A DNA stretch of 64,000 bases, from NCBI GenBank assembly GCA_946406115.1, contig OX291551.1, forward strand, positions 682,001-746,000. Direction: 5' to 3'. Under the pieces are notes generated by a model. That model did no database searches. It had not been told where the DNA came from and saw only the letters and a list, made by a program, of their open reading frames with translations. Shown one piece after another: positions 55,258 through 64,000 of the stretch (positions are counted from its first letter, which is position 1; every line of letters starts with the position of its first letter). Both the position numbers and the translations under genes were made by a program. Source of the stretch: Apoda limacodes. Its lineage: Eukaryota > Arthropoda > Insecta > Lepidoptera > Limacodidae.

Positions 55258-55505
55258 CTGTGACCTTATGCGACCATTTCGGTTCTAAAGTGTGAGAATG
55301 AATCCCCTGCCGATGGCGAGCGGTGCGATGGTAGAAAGTAGCCGTGGGCATCATTTCGAACAATCCCTCAGAACACATCCCATTGTACAAGCGGAAGAAC
55401 ACACACAGGGAGGCAAAATCTCTCCTCAGACTTAAGCGTTCGATACGGCAAGTGAGTTTGGGATCATCGACAATTCTCACAGCCCGTCGTTGAACCGAGT
55501 CAAAA
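55258..55505 (-). pseudogene. LINE A post-RT fragment
   Basis: Minus frame: FDSVQRRAVRIVDDPKLTCR, RRDFASLCVFFRLYNG, then ATFYHRTARHRQGIHSHTLE, matching the same part of the copies at 21.4-21.6 and 34.9-35.1 kb. Neither a poly(A) end nor an RT core is present. At 55505 it is fused, still in an open frame, to the BEL/Pao RT. Confidence 0.92.
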
Positions 55506-56290
55506 AGTCCATTTCCTTAGGTCATAACCACCTGCCCGTAACAAGTCGATTAGCTCATCCCTCAGGACTAACGCCTCCTCCGCAGACGAAGCACCCGTAC
55601 AAAAATCGTCTACGCAAGCATCAGAAGGGAAGACAGCAGCTGCGCGTGGGAAATTCAGACGCTCACGATCAGCCAAGTGTAGCAACGAGCGAATTGCTAT
55701 AAACGGGCTCGACTTTAGCTCGTGTTAAGCTCATAAACCACCAATGGAGAGGCGGGATCCTCTCTCCACAAAATGAACTGAAACCGCCTAACTTCAGGGT
55801 GTATCATGACTTGACGGAACATCATCTTAATTTCAGCCACAAACACAACCTGGCGGCGACGAAACCCAGTCAAGATGTCCGAGATGTCTACCTTAAGCTT
55901 AGGCCCCGACATCAGGCAGTCGTTTAAGGATACACCCGACGATGTAGGCACCGGCCCATCGAACACCACCCGCATCTTAGCATTTTTAAAAACGGTGTGA
56001 TGTGGAACAAAATAATGTTCGTTGCCTTCCCACTTGAACTGCGAAACCGACATATAACCTAGGGATTCCTTTTCGCGCATAAAATCCACGTATTTTATGC
56101 GGGATTCCCTATCGCGACGCATCCGGTGCTCCATGGATAATAACCTTTTATCGGCTATTTTCCAGGAGTCAACCGGGCGCGAACGAGGGGCTAGGAAAAG
56201 CAGTCGAGTGAAAAACCGACCAGAACTTAAACGACCCATATTGGCGAGAAAATATGACTCGCACTCGTCGTCGACAGGTGACGCCCTCTC
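55506..56290 (-). pseudogene. BEL/Pao reverse transcriptase
   Basis: Minus strand. 56239-55715 reads SWKIADKRLLSMEHRMRRD, FKWEGNEHYFVPHHTVFKNA, MRVVFDGPVPTSSGVSLNDC, VFVAEIKMMFRQVMIHPEVR (the first catalytic Asp is Glu here) and QFILWREDPASPLVVYELNT. A break near 55715 then gives LADRERLNFPRAAAVF, CVDDFCTGASSAEEALVLRD (catalytic VDD) and LIDLLRAGGYDLRKW. It stops at the LINE A fusion; about 1.4 kb of foreign DNA separates it from RNase H at 54097. Confidence 0.92.
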
Positions 56291-56800
56291 TTCGGTTTCC
56301 TAAACACGCTGAAGGGAGTCAGCAAGCGAGAGTGCCATTTCCACCGACGAATCCGTAGACACCTGGGCGGCGAGAGAATGTGCTGGGCCCATAATTACAG
56401 ATCTGAGATTAGTCGGAACAGCGACCAACCCACCTGGCTGAAGTAACATGGCCTTGTCCAGTCCAGAAATCCCATGACTCCGCGAACTTACTTGTAGGCA
56501 GAGACGCTTCACCAGCCACAGCGACATTAGACACCCCTGAGCGCCTGAGTACAAAATGGCGCGCACAACTACACCATGGCCGTGCGTTGTGACATGTGGT
56601 GGAGAGGCTGGTGAAACGGTTGCCAAGAGTCAACGGGCTTTGGCCCAACCCGAGCGCCGTACTTGGCCCCAGGGCTCCTGTGGCTCATAATGCCACATGC
56701 TTGAACCACGCAGGCATAAGTGGCTGCCGAGACGCGCGTGCCATCGGCACATTTGTAATAACACATAATGAATTAATGTATTTAAACTTGTAATAAAATA
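56291..56800 (-). pseudogene. BEL/Pao protease and gag C-terminal remnant
   Basis: The minus frame 56626-56300 has VVVRAILYSGAQGCLMSLWL, in the place of the 'RALLDSGSQ' protease active site. The catalytic Asp is replaced by Tyr, so the protease is dead. GISGL and other downstream patterns follow. Upstream (56640-56766) are scraps of the gag zinc-knuckle region: CGIMSHRSPGAKY-like and ending HHMSQR in place of 'HHTxLH'. No gag start or LTR is recognised to the right. Confidence 0.7.
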
Positions 56801-56974
56801 AATATCCATATTAATTTATTTGTACCAATTAAGCAAATTTAATGTATAAATTTGTCTTGCAAATTTGAATTGATGAATAAAGAGTATGAGTATGCGTATT
56901 TAAATAAAAGGCAGAACAGTAGTTCGGTGTACACCCATGATTTAAGAAAATTAATAATAAATTTTTTATTTTCT
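56801..56974. other. AT-rich spacer
   Basis: No feature seen. Confidence 0.4.
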
Positions 56975-57960
56975 GATTAGTCACTGTGTTGGAAAAAGAA
57001 AGAAGTTATTATAAAGATACATTTACACACACGTAAATTAAAACAAAATTCACGACACCTATCGATCACCACGTTTCACGAAGGTGTTGTGCACACACTT
57101 AACGAGGTTGTCGTAAACACACATAACGAGGTTGTTGTACCCGCACTTGACGAGGTTATCGTACTCACACTTGACTATTCCGTCGTCCACACACGTGTCG
57201 AAGTTGTCGTACACACACTCGACGAGGTTGTCTACACACACTTAACGAAATTCAATTATACTTGATACCACGCGCCAGCTTTCTACATTTTGTACAAACT
57301 ATGTGTTTGTAACTCTACTATCTATCGTTACTATAGTAGCTATCGTTTGCGTCAACGAAATAAATGTATGAAAGTGCAGGAGCATCTTTCTAAATTAATT
57401 CATTTTCTCAATAGTCTTGAGTTGGAAAAAAAAATATAAAGAAGTTAATTTAAAGATACACGTAAATATTAATAGACATCACAAGACCTTTGTCCAAAGG
57501 GGTGGTCAAGGATATTACGAATGTACGCTCGTTACATCCACGTTTCACGAGAATGTCGTACACGCACTTCACAAGGTTGACGTACACATACTTAACAAAG
57601 TTAGTCTTAAACACATTTAACGTGGTTGTCGTACACGCACTTGACGAGGTTGTCGTACGTGCACTTTACGAGGTTGTCATACACACACTTGACGAGGTAG
57701 TCGTACACACACTTAAGGGGAGTGTCGTAGACTCACTTGACGAGATTGTCGTACTCTTACTTAACAAGATTTTCGTACACACACTTAACGAGGTTGTCGT
57801 ACACTTGGTGAGAGTGTCGTAAACACACAAGACGAGATTGTCGTACTTCATACAAGATTAGCGCCAGATTTATACTTTTTATACAAACTATTTGTTTTAA
57901 ACTCTACTATCGCGTTCGTGTCAACGAAATAAATGTATGAAAGTGAAGGACCGCCTTTAG
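56975..57960. repeat. Tandem-duplicated block, each with a 24-bp minisatellite
   Basis: Two diverged blocks (about 56975-57390 and 57410-57960) share a left flank ('gttggaaaaa...ttaaagatac', 'ccacgtttcacga'), an array of 24-bp units and a right flank ('tacaaacta', 'aactctactatc', 'gtcaacgaaataaatgtatg'). Arrays are at 57065-57252 (about 8 units) and 57535-57850 (about 13 units), built of 'cttgacgaggttgtcgtaca'-like units. 24 bp is 8 codons, so both strands hold open octapeptide frames (plus EVVVHTLD-like, minus VYDNLVKC-like). Open frames are under 115 codons and unsupported as genes. Confidence 0.93.
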
Positions 57961-58944
57961 TGAACGAGTTTTAAGACGGTTTTTTCTTATAGGACTTTTA
58001 ATGAATACGCGAAAGCGATAGTCAATTATGGACTCGAAAAAAACTCACACTGCTAGAGATCATAGTATTAGAGCACAACATGATCATCGTAGCATATTTA
58101 CTGCCCAAGTAGCACTCATAGCCGTAGAGTCGCCGGACTACAGAGTAATTATAAACTTGAGGCTGTACAAGCTTCCTGTATAAGTACTGTGTAGCTTGCT
58201 ACACAGACCTTATAATTCTAAATTGGGCCCTAAATTAACAAGCCCTAAGCATGACAGAGGCTTATTAACAGCTGTAGAGAGCTGTACACGGGATGTACTA
58301 GGGCTTAGAAAGCTATTGCACAGATTTTAAACTCTATTATTCAGCTTCTTTAAGTCTTTAAAACAGCCATGCCTAGGATTATCTCTTTTCATTCTCTAAA
58401 ACAGCCATGACATGTTTTATAGCTTGACAACTTTATTCTAAATAAAAAAAATAGCTGGAAGGAATTGTGTGTGTATGTTTGCCAACAGCGACAACATTTT
58501 TATTAAATTAGGACATCTTAACTTAATCTTAAGGGATATAATTTTTCATATGTTTCATATATCTGTTGATCAATTTAATTGCGGATGCCACTTTACTGTG
58601 AATCTATCATCAGATTTATCAAATTCAAATTTTTCAGGATCAGGAGATATTATCAAATTTTTCACGCGCCTTCAGAATAATACTGTCTTATAAAATATAT
58701 TTTACAAGACAAATATGGTGTACGAATTATTTATGGATATTGACACAAAAACTCATAAATTATCAATAACAAACAATTTAAATTGTTTTATTACATTAAT
58801 ATTCACAAATATACTAAAAACCAATAAGACATCATTTGGTTTTTGTCGTAATAAATCAGTTCTGTTTAGCTCAAAATGGCCTTAATTTGCTATATAGCAC
58901 TAATTCTTGCCAAACTCCTTTGACATTCTCTTTTTGTATAATGA

Positions 58945-59220
58945 CGCTATTAAACTCTATTTAACAGCTGAAAGCATTACGCTAGCTGTACAATTGTATT
59001 AAATAATTTCGACGGCTGTCTAAGGGTGTATTTTAGGGATAAAGAAATCTCGATTCCTTTCATTCTATTTCTCTTTTCTGTCACACAGCGATAATAAACT
59101 CTATTTGACAGCTGAAAGCATTATGCTAGCTATACAATCGACTTAATTCGTTTTAATGGCTGTCTAAGGGTAAAAAGTAAGAGTAAAAAAGAGTATTTTA
59201 GGGATGAGAAAATCTCGATA
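58945..59220. repeat. Direct duplication, ~145-bp period
   Basis: 'aaactctatttaacagctga', 'agcattacgctagct', 'ggctgtctaaggg' and 'tattttaggga...aaatctcgat' occur in order at 58953-59052 and again at 59097-59218, with about 90% similarity by eye. Confidence 0.85.
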
Positions 59221-59644
59221 AAATATCATTTCTTACATATAACTTTACTTAATTTTGTAATCTTAATCTTACTACTTGTCTCACCAACAAGCAAGCAACT
59301 TTCGTTCGTTTCCCAATCACATTGCGGGGCTATGAAAAAAAATCACGACATCTTAACACCACCCTCTAATAAATCCAGAGGCTGCACAATAGCTAATGTT
59401 TTAACTTTATGCTTAAAATTTTTACAGCTTAATGAGCCATTTGATGCTTTTATATATCGTACAACAGTTTTAGACATTCTATATTATGTATTAATCAGCT
59501 ACTTTCAAGCTTATTTAATAGCATAAGAATAGAATTAGTGTACACCGAATAAAATCTAATGGTAATATTTGATTCTTGAATACAGCTTGCGGCATTATAA
59601 GGGAGGTGTCTTTTTCGCGTTCAGCAGCCGTTTACATGCTTTAG

Positions 59645-60850
59645 TGTTCTTTATTTTATTTATTTTATTATTCATTTATTTCAGATTATCTCCATATGTT
59701 GTTAGTATTTATAAAATCTTAGAAGTATGTTAGTAGTCAAATTACAAATTAAAAATAAATATTATTCTGTACTAGACAAAGCCTATTAGGTTATCTAGCA
59801 CTGAATATTGCTGGCCTGGAACAAACATGTAATAAGTTCCAGTGTCTTAAAATTGGACACTGAAACCTTTCAGCTATCGGCTTCAGAAGAGAATTGGGGT
59901 TGCCCCGGACTCTGTGTAGTAGGGAGGCTACTCTTTTGCGCAAAATAGCAGGAAAGCTGTCTATTCGCGCTTCCGCTATCATTCCTGAAGCACTGCAGTA
60001 CCGAGGCAGCCCCAAAAGCATCCTCAAAGCGTTGTTATACTACGTGTTCAACGTAGGGCACTAAACGACTTACGCGTATAATCAATCCACAGGCTGCACG
60101 TATAGAAGGTTTGACAGTACGCCTTAAACAGTGTTAGTTTCACTTCCTTACTACACCGGGAAAACCTACGGGCAACCATATTCGCTCTAGTCGCCAGCGC
60201 CCTACGTTCACGATCCATGTCGGCATCATCGGACATATCCTCAGAAACCCAGTGTCCCAGATATTTTAATTGAGTCACCCTAACTAAATTTGTACCCCCT
60301 AACTGTACCGAAGGTATCTCAGTGTAGGTCTTTTTGCCTGCTTTAAAAATAAGCATTTCGCTTTTTTGGCATTGTATCTAAGACCATGTGTCACCGCATA
60401 TGTCTCACATATTTTAATTAATTTCCTAAGAGCCCTGATCGAAGGGCTCAGCAGCACCATATCATCGGCGTAACTAATATTATTGTAACAAGTTCCTCCT
60501 ATTTAGCAGCCGACTCCACTGCTGCTTAGCTCAACAATCAGACCGTTCATGTACAGATTAAATAGCGTAGGAGAACTTAGCCCCCCCTGCCTCACTCCAC
60601 ACTCCTACCTGTAAACGTCCGATAGTGAAGCTTCCCACTTTACATAATTAGTTTGATTGTCATACCAATACCTAAAAAGGTTTATCAAGTTTTTCGGTAA
60701 AGTCGTTTCACTAGCACACTTATTCCACAGAATATCATAGTTTACCAGGTCAAACGCCTTAGATAGATCTAGAAAACATGCAAATATAGGAGTCTTCCTA
60801 TTAGTATTATTTCTCCTTCCTATTAGTTCTAAAACAGCTAATATCATTAG
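59645..60850 (-). pseudogene. LINE F: RT to 3' end (RTE-like)
   Basis: Minus strand, right to left: ACFLDLSKAFDLVNYDIL (60775, catalytic Asp), GVRQGGLSSPTLFNLYMN (60590), a stop, then NISYADDMVLLSPSIRALRK (60480, catalytic YADD) and KSEMLIFKAGKKTYTEI (60365). Then LGGTNLVRVTQLKYLGHW, DRERRALATRANMVARR and LFKAYCQTFYTCSLWIDYTR, and after a break MLLGLPRYCSASGMIAEARI and RVRGNPNSLLKPIAERFQCP. The 3' end near 59645-59690 is an AATA-rich microsatellite tail. It is 5'-truncated at 60850. Same family as the insert at 14466. Confidence 0.92.
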
Positions 60851-61060
60851 ATATTACCAAATTCTGGACGACAGTGATTTCAAATTCTACACTAATGCAT
60901 TATGTTGAATGTTTATGCAGTCATTAGTCAGCTGTGCCGTCTAACAGTTCCAGAATCCTGCTAATACAGTAATCATACTAGTTTTATCCTCTTTTCCAGC
61001 TAAATTACAGTATTAGACTATAATATAGCTTGTTTTCGGATATAATTTACGCTCATGTGC

Positions 61061-61635
61061 TACTTGGGTGTTTATTTAGTACAACAAGTGGCGGGAGATG
61101 GTTAGATGGGAGCCGTTCTGCGTTCTCTAACTACGCTCTAGCTCTACTCCATTGATCGCCGTCGCGCAGTGATTGCCCTGCGCTCTGCGCCCAGACAGCG
61201 CTCCCACGGCGAGCGGCGCGCGGCGCGGGAACACAAAAAACGCGCGTCGCGTCGCCCGCGTGCATACTGATGGTGCGTAATTGCCGCCAGCAAAAACTAA
61301 ACGCATGGTAATCGAGGAAATGCCACCTCTTGTCGCCGACCGGCCGCATGCCGTATGTCGCAGGGATGCGTCGGCATCTCATTCTCGATTCCTCCGCAGA
61401 CTCGCAGCAGTACGACTCTTGTTAATATGCACATTGTTATGAGATCCACTTTTTTGCGCGACGGCTAAACGTCGTCGCATCGATCTAGTATCTGTAGTGT
61501 TTCAGGACATTGACTTGATAATCGCTTAGCGGAAATAAGTATAAGTAACTTTTTTGCTGTTTGTTGTTATCGTCGTGTAGGTATGTGCGTTTCACTGTCT
61601 CATATTTTACTATCTAAGTACATTACTCCTAGTGG
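61061..61635. other. Unassigned; strongly GC-rich block 61120-61400
   Basis: CpG-rich block ('gcgagcggcgcgcggcgcgg'). An 83-codon minus frame crosses it but resembles no known protein. It could be host regulatory or exon sequence or a repeat; nothing decides. Confidence 0.3.
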
Positions 61636-61639
61636 CATA

Positions 61640-61720
61640 ATAAAGTTGTGAGTTGGAAGTAAGGGTTTCAGGTTCAAGTCCTGGCTCGAGGTTAATCTTT
61701 TGACTGCATCTTTGCTATGA
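61640..61720 (+). repeat. tRNA-like relic (box B)
   Basis: 'ggttcaagtcctggctcgag' at 61671 is a good pol III box B. The 50-60 bp upstream lacks a convincing box A, and no cloverleaf forms. Likely a decayed tRNA-derived SINE. Confidence 0.35.
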
Positions 61721-61744
61721 AAGTATTTATTTATATTTATAGAA

Positions 61745-61982
61745 ATACTAGCTGTTACTGGCGGTTTCACCCGCCGTAAATTCGGTAACCGCTGTAGGAT
61801 ATCAATGTCAATAGAGAAAATATTTATTAAATATTAAAGAAAAAAAACGACTCACACTTGACTATTTCCTTTTCCGGGACTTTGACTATCTCAATGCTAA
61901 ATTTCATCTTAATCTTTAAGCGTGAAGAGGTAACAGACAGACAGACAAAGTTACTTTCGCATTTATAATATTAGTATGGATT
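61745..61982 (-). mobile_element. Helitron-like dispersed repeat
   Basis: The right end is the reverse complement of the 18237 element ('cataatattagtatgga' type: 'tataatattagtatgga', 'aagttactttcgcattt', 'agcgtgaagaggtaac'). The left end 'actagctgttactggcggtt' resembles the usual 'actagctgacccggc' head, so head and tail of the family both occur within 240 bp. Confidence 0.55.
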
Positions 61983-63010
61983 GCTAGTCATACACTAGTA
62001 ACATTTTAAGTCATTTAATGGCTATGTGTGCACGTTTGTGTGAAGTGCCCTCTCGCATTTGGATCGGTCGCGGATGGATGAATGGATGGTGGATTGCAGC
62101 GGGTTATTAAAAATTATATCAATATAGAGTGTTAGGATAGTGGGAGTATAAAGAATATAGATTAGGGTGGTAAATATATATTTTTTTTCATACAAAAAAA
62201 AACTAAAAACGCGTTATCATTATCCCGATAAGTCGCGTAGTCGTCGCCTTAAATCACCTCGCTAAGCCGCATAGTAGTATGTAGTAATTGTTTGATTTTA
62301 ATTGATGGGCAATGTCAAACTGTCACGCTGTCACCGGCTAGGCGATTGCCTACATCTATGCTAATAAGTTTCACGTCCATTACATAACATTTTCATTACT
62401 GCGTGCAATAATAGTGGCGTTTTGTTGACCAACATAATGTACATAATGCGGTAATCCTACCAAAGATAATAAATCAAGATTTGTACTGTGTTATACAGAA
62501 TTTATGTCTTTTTAACTTGGCAGGATTATGACATTAAACGCATTGAAGCAGTAAACAAAACGCACCTATAGTTGTGTACTATCAAATACCTATGCGCGTG
62601 GAATGGTATCGGTAATGGACATCAAAACAAATCCCACTGAAGTAGAAAATCGCCATGAGGATTTAAACTGCCAAATACGACGTGACGTTACCAATGTGAC
62701 AGTGGCGTGAGTAAATAAATAATGTGCTAAATAAATAAACAGTAAAATTAGTGTTTGAACCAGTGTTCCTAAATAGTAAGTCTGCGTATAGATATCTCCA
62801 AGTCTTAAACCAGACTTAATTATCAGCATCATGAAACACAAGAATATTCTGCCCGTCCAGTGTGCGCGAATACCGAAACGCTGACTTTAGTGTAAAGTGG
62901 ATAGGGCGGGCCGTGTATAATGGATATGTGCAAAAAATATTTCAATAAATAAATGTAAGTACATATATAATAATGTAATATCTTATATGAAATATTAAAT
63001 GTACGCGTTC
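61983..63010. other. Unassigned AT-rich stretch
   Basis: No gene recognised; the 83-codon minus frame at 62590-62841 has no known feature. Confidence 0.4.
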
Positions 63011-63020
63011 CACTACTAAC

Positions 63021-63150
63021 CTAAAAATAATAAAACGGGATTAAACGCGTCGTTATTTGGTGTCCAAGGCTGGTGTAACCCAATCGAAACGTCGGGAAAA
63101 AAGGTATTTTGCCAAATAACCACGCGTTCAATCCAGTTTTATTATTTTTG
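63021..63150. mobile_element. Palindromic MITE-like element, ~38-bp arms
   Basis: 'aaaaataataaaacgggatt' (63024) plus 'aaacgcgtcgttatttgg' pairs with the reverse complement of 63112-63149 ('ccaaataaccacgcgttcaa', 'tccagttttattattttt') with about four mismatches. About 50 bp lies between the arms, including 'cccaatcgaaacgtcgggaa'. It may be a small foldback element. Confidence 0.8.
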
Positions 63151-63854
63151 CATTAATGTAATATCTTGTTTAGAAAAGGTGATAAACTTTGAAACACGCC
63201 AAATTTCTGTAATTCGCTTACTTTCGCATATATCGTATTTATTATCTTATTAAATTCATGGATAGTATGGATGGTTTTAAGTTTATATAGGTAAATGTAT
63301 GTACATTTGATTGTGCAATAATATAATTATGATGGCGCTAATGTCACTAGTACTATTAAATATCAGAATACTCTTAAATATCTAGATTCCTTCCACAATT
63401 GACGATATTTGACGCTTTTGACGCAGCGGCTGCGGCGGCGGCGCTACAAGTATGATTATGCTCGACCATTCTTTGTTGCCATTTGATCTTCTTTATTTGC
63501 TGGCGCCAGAACGAGTTGGCGGAAGGGGCCGTGGGCGCGCAGGAGACGAGCGCCCTGCTCGTCCGTCGATCCTAAGAAACCATTCGGTTATTTCCGTTCC
63601 TGGTGGCCGGTGATCAACGCACATAAGAAATGTGTATGTGCTGTTTTTTACAGTTATCTTGAACGGAGCGTAAAAATTATGCTTTAGTTTTATTTTTTAC
63701 TAAATAATTGTTTAGTGCAGTGGAAAGGGGAGCATGCTGTTGTAACGCCCCCCCCCTTTTAATGTTCCAAATTATAGATATATTAATAAGATAATAAAGT
63801 ATTTTAGGCAACCTCGAGCCCACCATCACTCAACGAGAGAAATCAAAAGAATCT
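63151..63854. other. Unassigned; GC-rich island 63410-63600
   Basis: Contains 'cggctgcggcggcggcgcta' and 'gggcgcgcaggagacgagcg' without an open frame of note, and a C-run at about 63750-63757. Confidence 0.35.
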
Positions 63855-63990
63855 AATAAAACAAAATTGATGTAGATAATTATCTTATTTGGCTAAGCGT
63901 GATCATCAAAAGTGGTAGTACCCGAAAACCGTTGTGTTAAATAAGTAGTAAACCCAGTTGTTTTAGAGGTACGTCAGAGTATTATAGCAA
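63855..63990 (-). repeat. Dispersed repeat, inverted partner of 39508-39650
   Basis: 'aagcgtgatcatcaaaagtg', 'acccgaaaaccgttgtgtta' and 'ttttagaggtacgtcagagt' are the reverse complement of the repeat at 39.5 kb. It may continue beyond the window. Confidence 0.85.
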
Positions 63991-64000
63991 TCAATAGTAT

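Larger units (their letters stand above)
58103..61060. mobile_element. Possible TIR element or two related MITE ends carrying LINE F
   Basis: 'cccaagtagcac' at 58108 and its exact reverse complement at about 61047 ('gtgctacttggg') would be 12-bp terminal inverted repeats. The next ~12 bp show only partial agreement and no clear target duplication is seen. The interior includes AT-rich sequence with many 'agctgta' and 'acagct' motifs, two unrecognised frames (58469-58693, 59332-59526) and LINE F. Could equally be two separate MITEs. Confidence 0.35.

Noticed and set aside
54098..55505. Twin-priming 5' inversion of a single LINE A insertion
   Set aside because: Order and orientation are wrong: the 5' piece is on plus at the left and the 3' piece on minus at the right, with an LTR-like block between and no poly(A).
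58469..58693. 75-codon frame with HISVDQFNCGCHF
   Set aside because: No family recognised; kept only as interior sequence of a possible TIR element.
61131..61382. 83-codon minus frame in a CpG-rich block
   Set aside because: GC-rich DNA often stays open by chance; no recognisable domain.
61640..61720. tRNA gene
   Set aside because: Only a box B is convincing; no cloverleaf or box A.

Overview
This window looks like a transposon-rich, AT-rich stretch of an insect nuclear genome, most likely a moth or butterfly. I did not run a database search; the assignment rests on recognising repeats typical of Lepidoptera: the LINE 3' end with the 'ccaccggttcggaatg' and 'gagaagaaccggcaag' motifs (47.7 kb), the 'gatggtaagcggtcaccgt' LINE tail (nine places), the tRNA-like 'cctagttggtagtgtgg' SINE (4.1 kb), and Helitron-like pieces beginning near 'ctagctgaccgggcagacg' (40.1 kb). 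I recognise no host protein-coding exon, rRNA, intact tRNA or CRISPR array. Nearly everything identifiable is a broken mobile element or a tandem repeat.

Layout. 0-4 kb: a short tandem repeat, a deleted copy of LINE family A (870-2117), unassigned DNA and a tRNA-derived SINE. 4.5-6.3 kb: a LINE relic (C) split by a 26-bp satellite. 7.4-12.2 kb: a CR1/Jockey-type LINE with ORF1, endonuclease and RT pieces on +, an oppositely oriented RT relic in the middle, and nine 40-bp repeats. 12.2-18.2 kb: LINE scraps, then a Gypsy LTR element with very short or truncated LTRs, a PBS, a gag remnant, an inserted LINE tail, RT/RNase H and integrase. 18.2-21.1 kb: Helitron-like and unassigned sequence. 21.2-27.9 kb: LINE A (minus), LINE G (plus), another LINE A tail, a Gypsy RT scrap and a hAT-like transposase scrap. 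28.0-32.8 kb: four different minisatellites almost back to back. 33.0-36.4 kb: a Jockey-type ORF1/endonuclease relic next to the best-preserved LINE A copy. 36.4-42.5 kb: minisatellite, LINE tail, LTR-like promoter, a 382-bp tandem array and a gag/LTR relic. 43-44.5 kb: LINE H. 44.5-49.3 kb: mostly unassigned. 49.3-50.2 kb: plus-strand BEL/Pao gag and protease relic. 52.6-56.8 kb: minus-strand BEL/Pao gag to integrase, interrupted by two LINE A pieces and an LTR-like block. 57-58 kb: a duplicated block of 24-bp repeats. 58-61 kb: possible TIR element carrying LINE F. 61-64 kb: Helitron-like piece, a palindromic element and an inverted partner of a 39.5-kb repeat.

How the parts relate. They are not a pathway. 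They record successive insertions, deletions and tandem expansions. LINE A is present at nine places from nearly complete to 150 bp, on both strands. The freshest copy (34619-36426) has a 30-nt poly(A) tail and one evident 2-nt frameshift in the RT. No element here appears able to move by itself. The density of nested retroelements would suit a W chromosome or pericentromeric region, but nothing in the sequence proves that.
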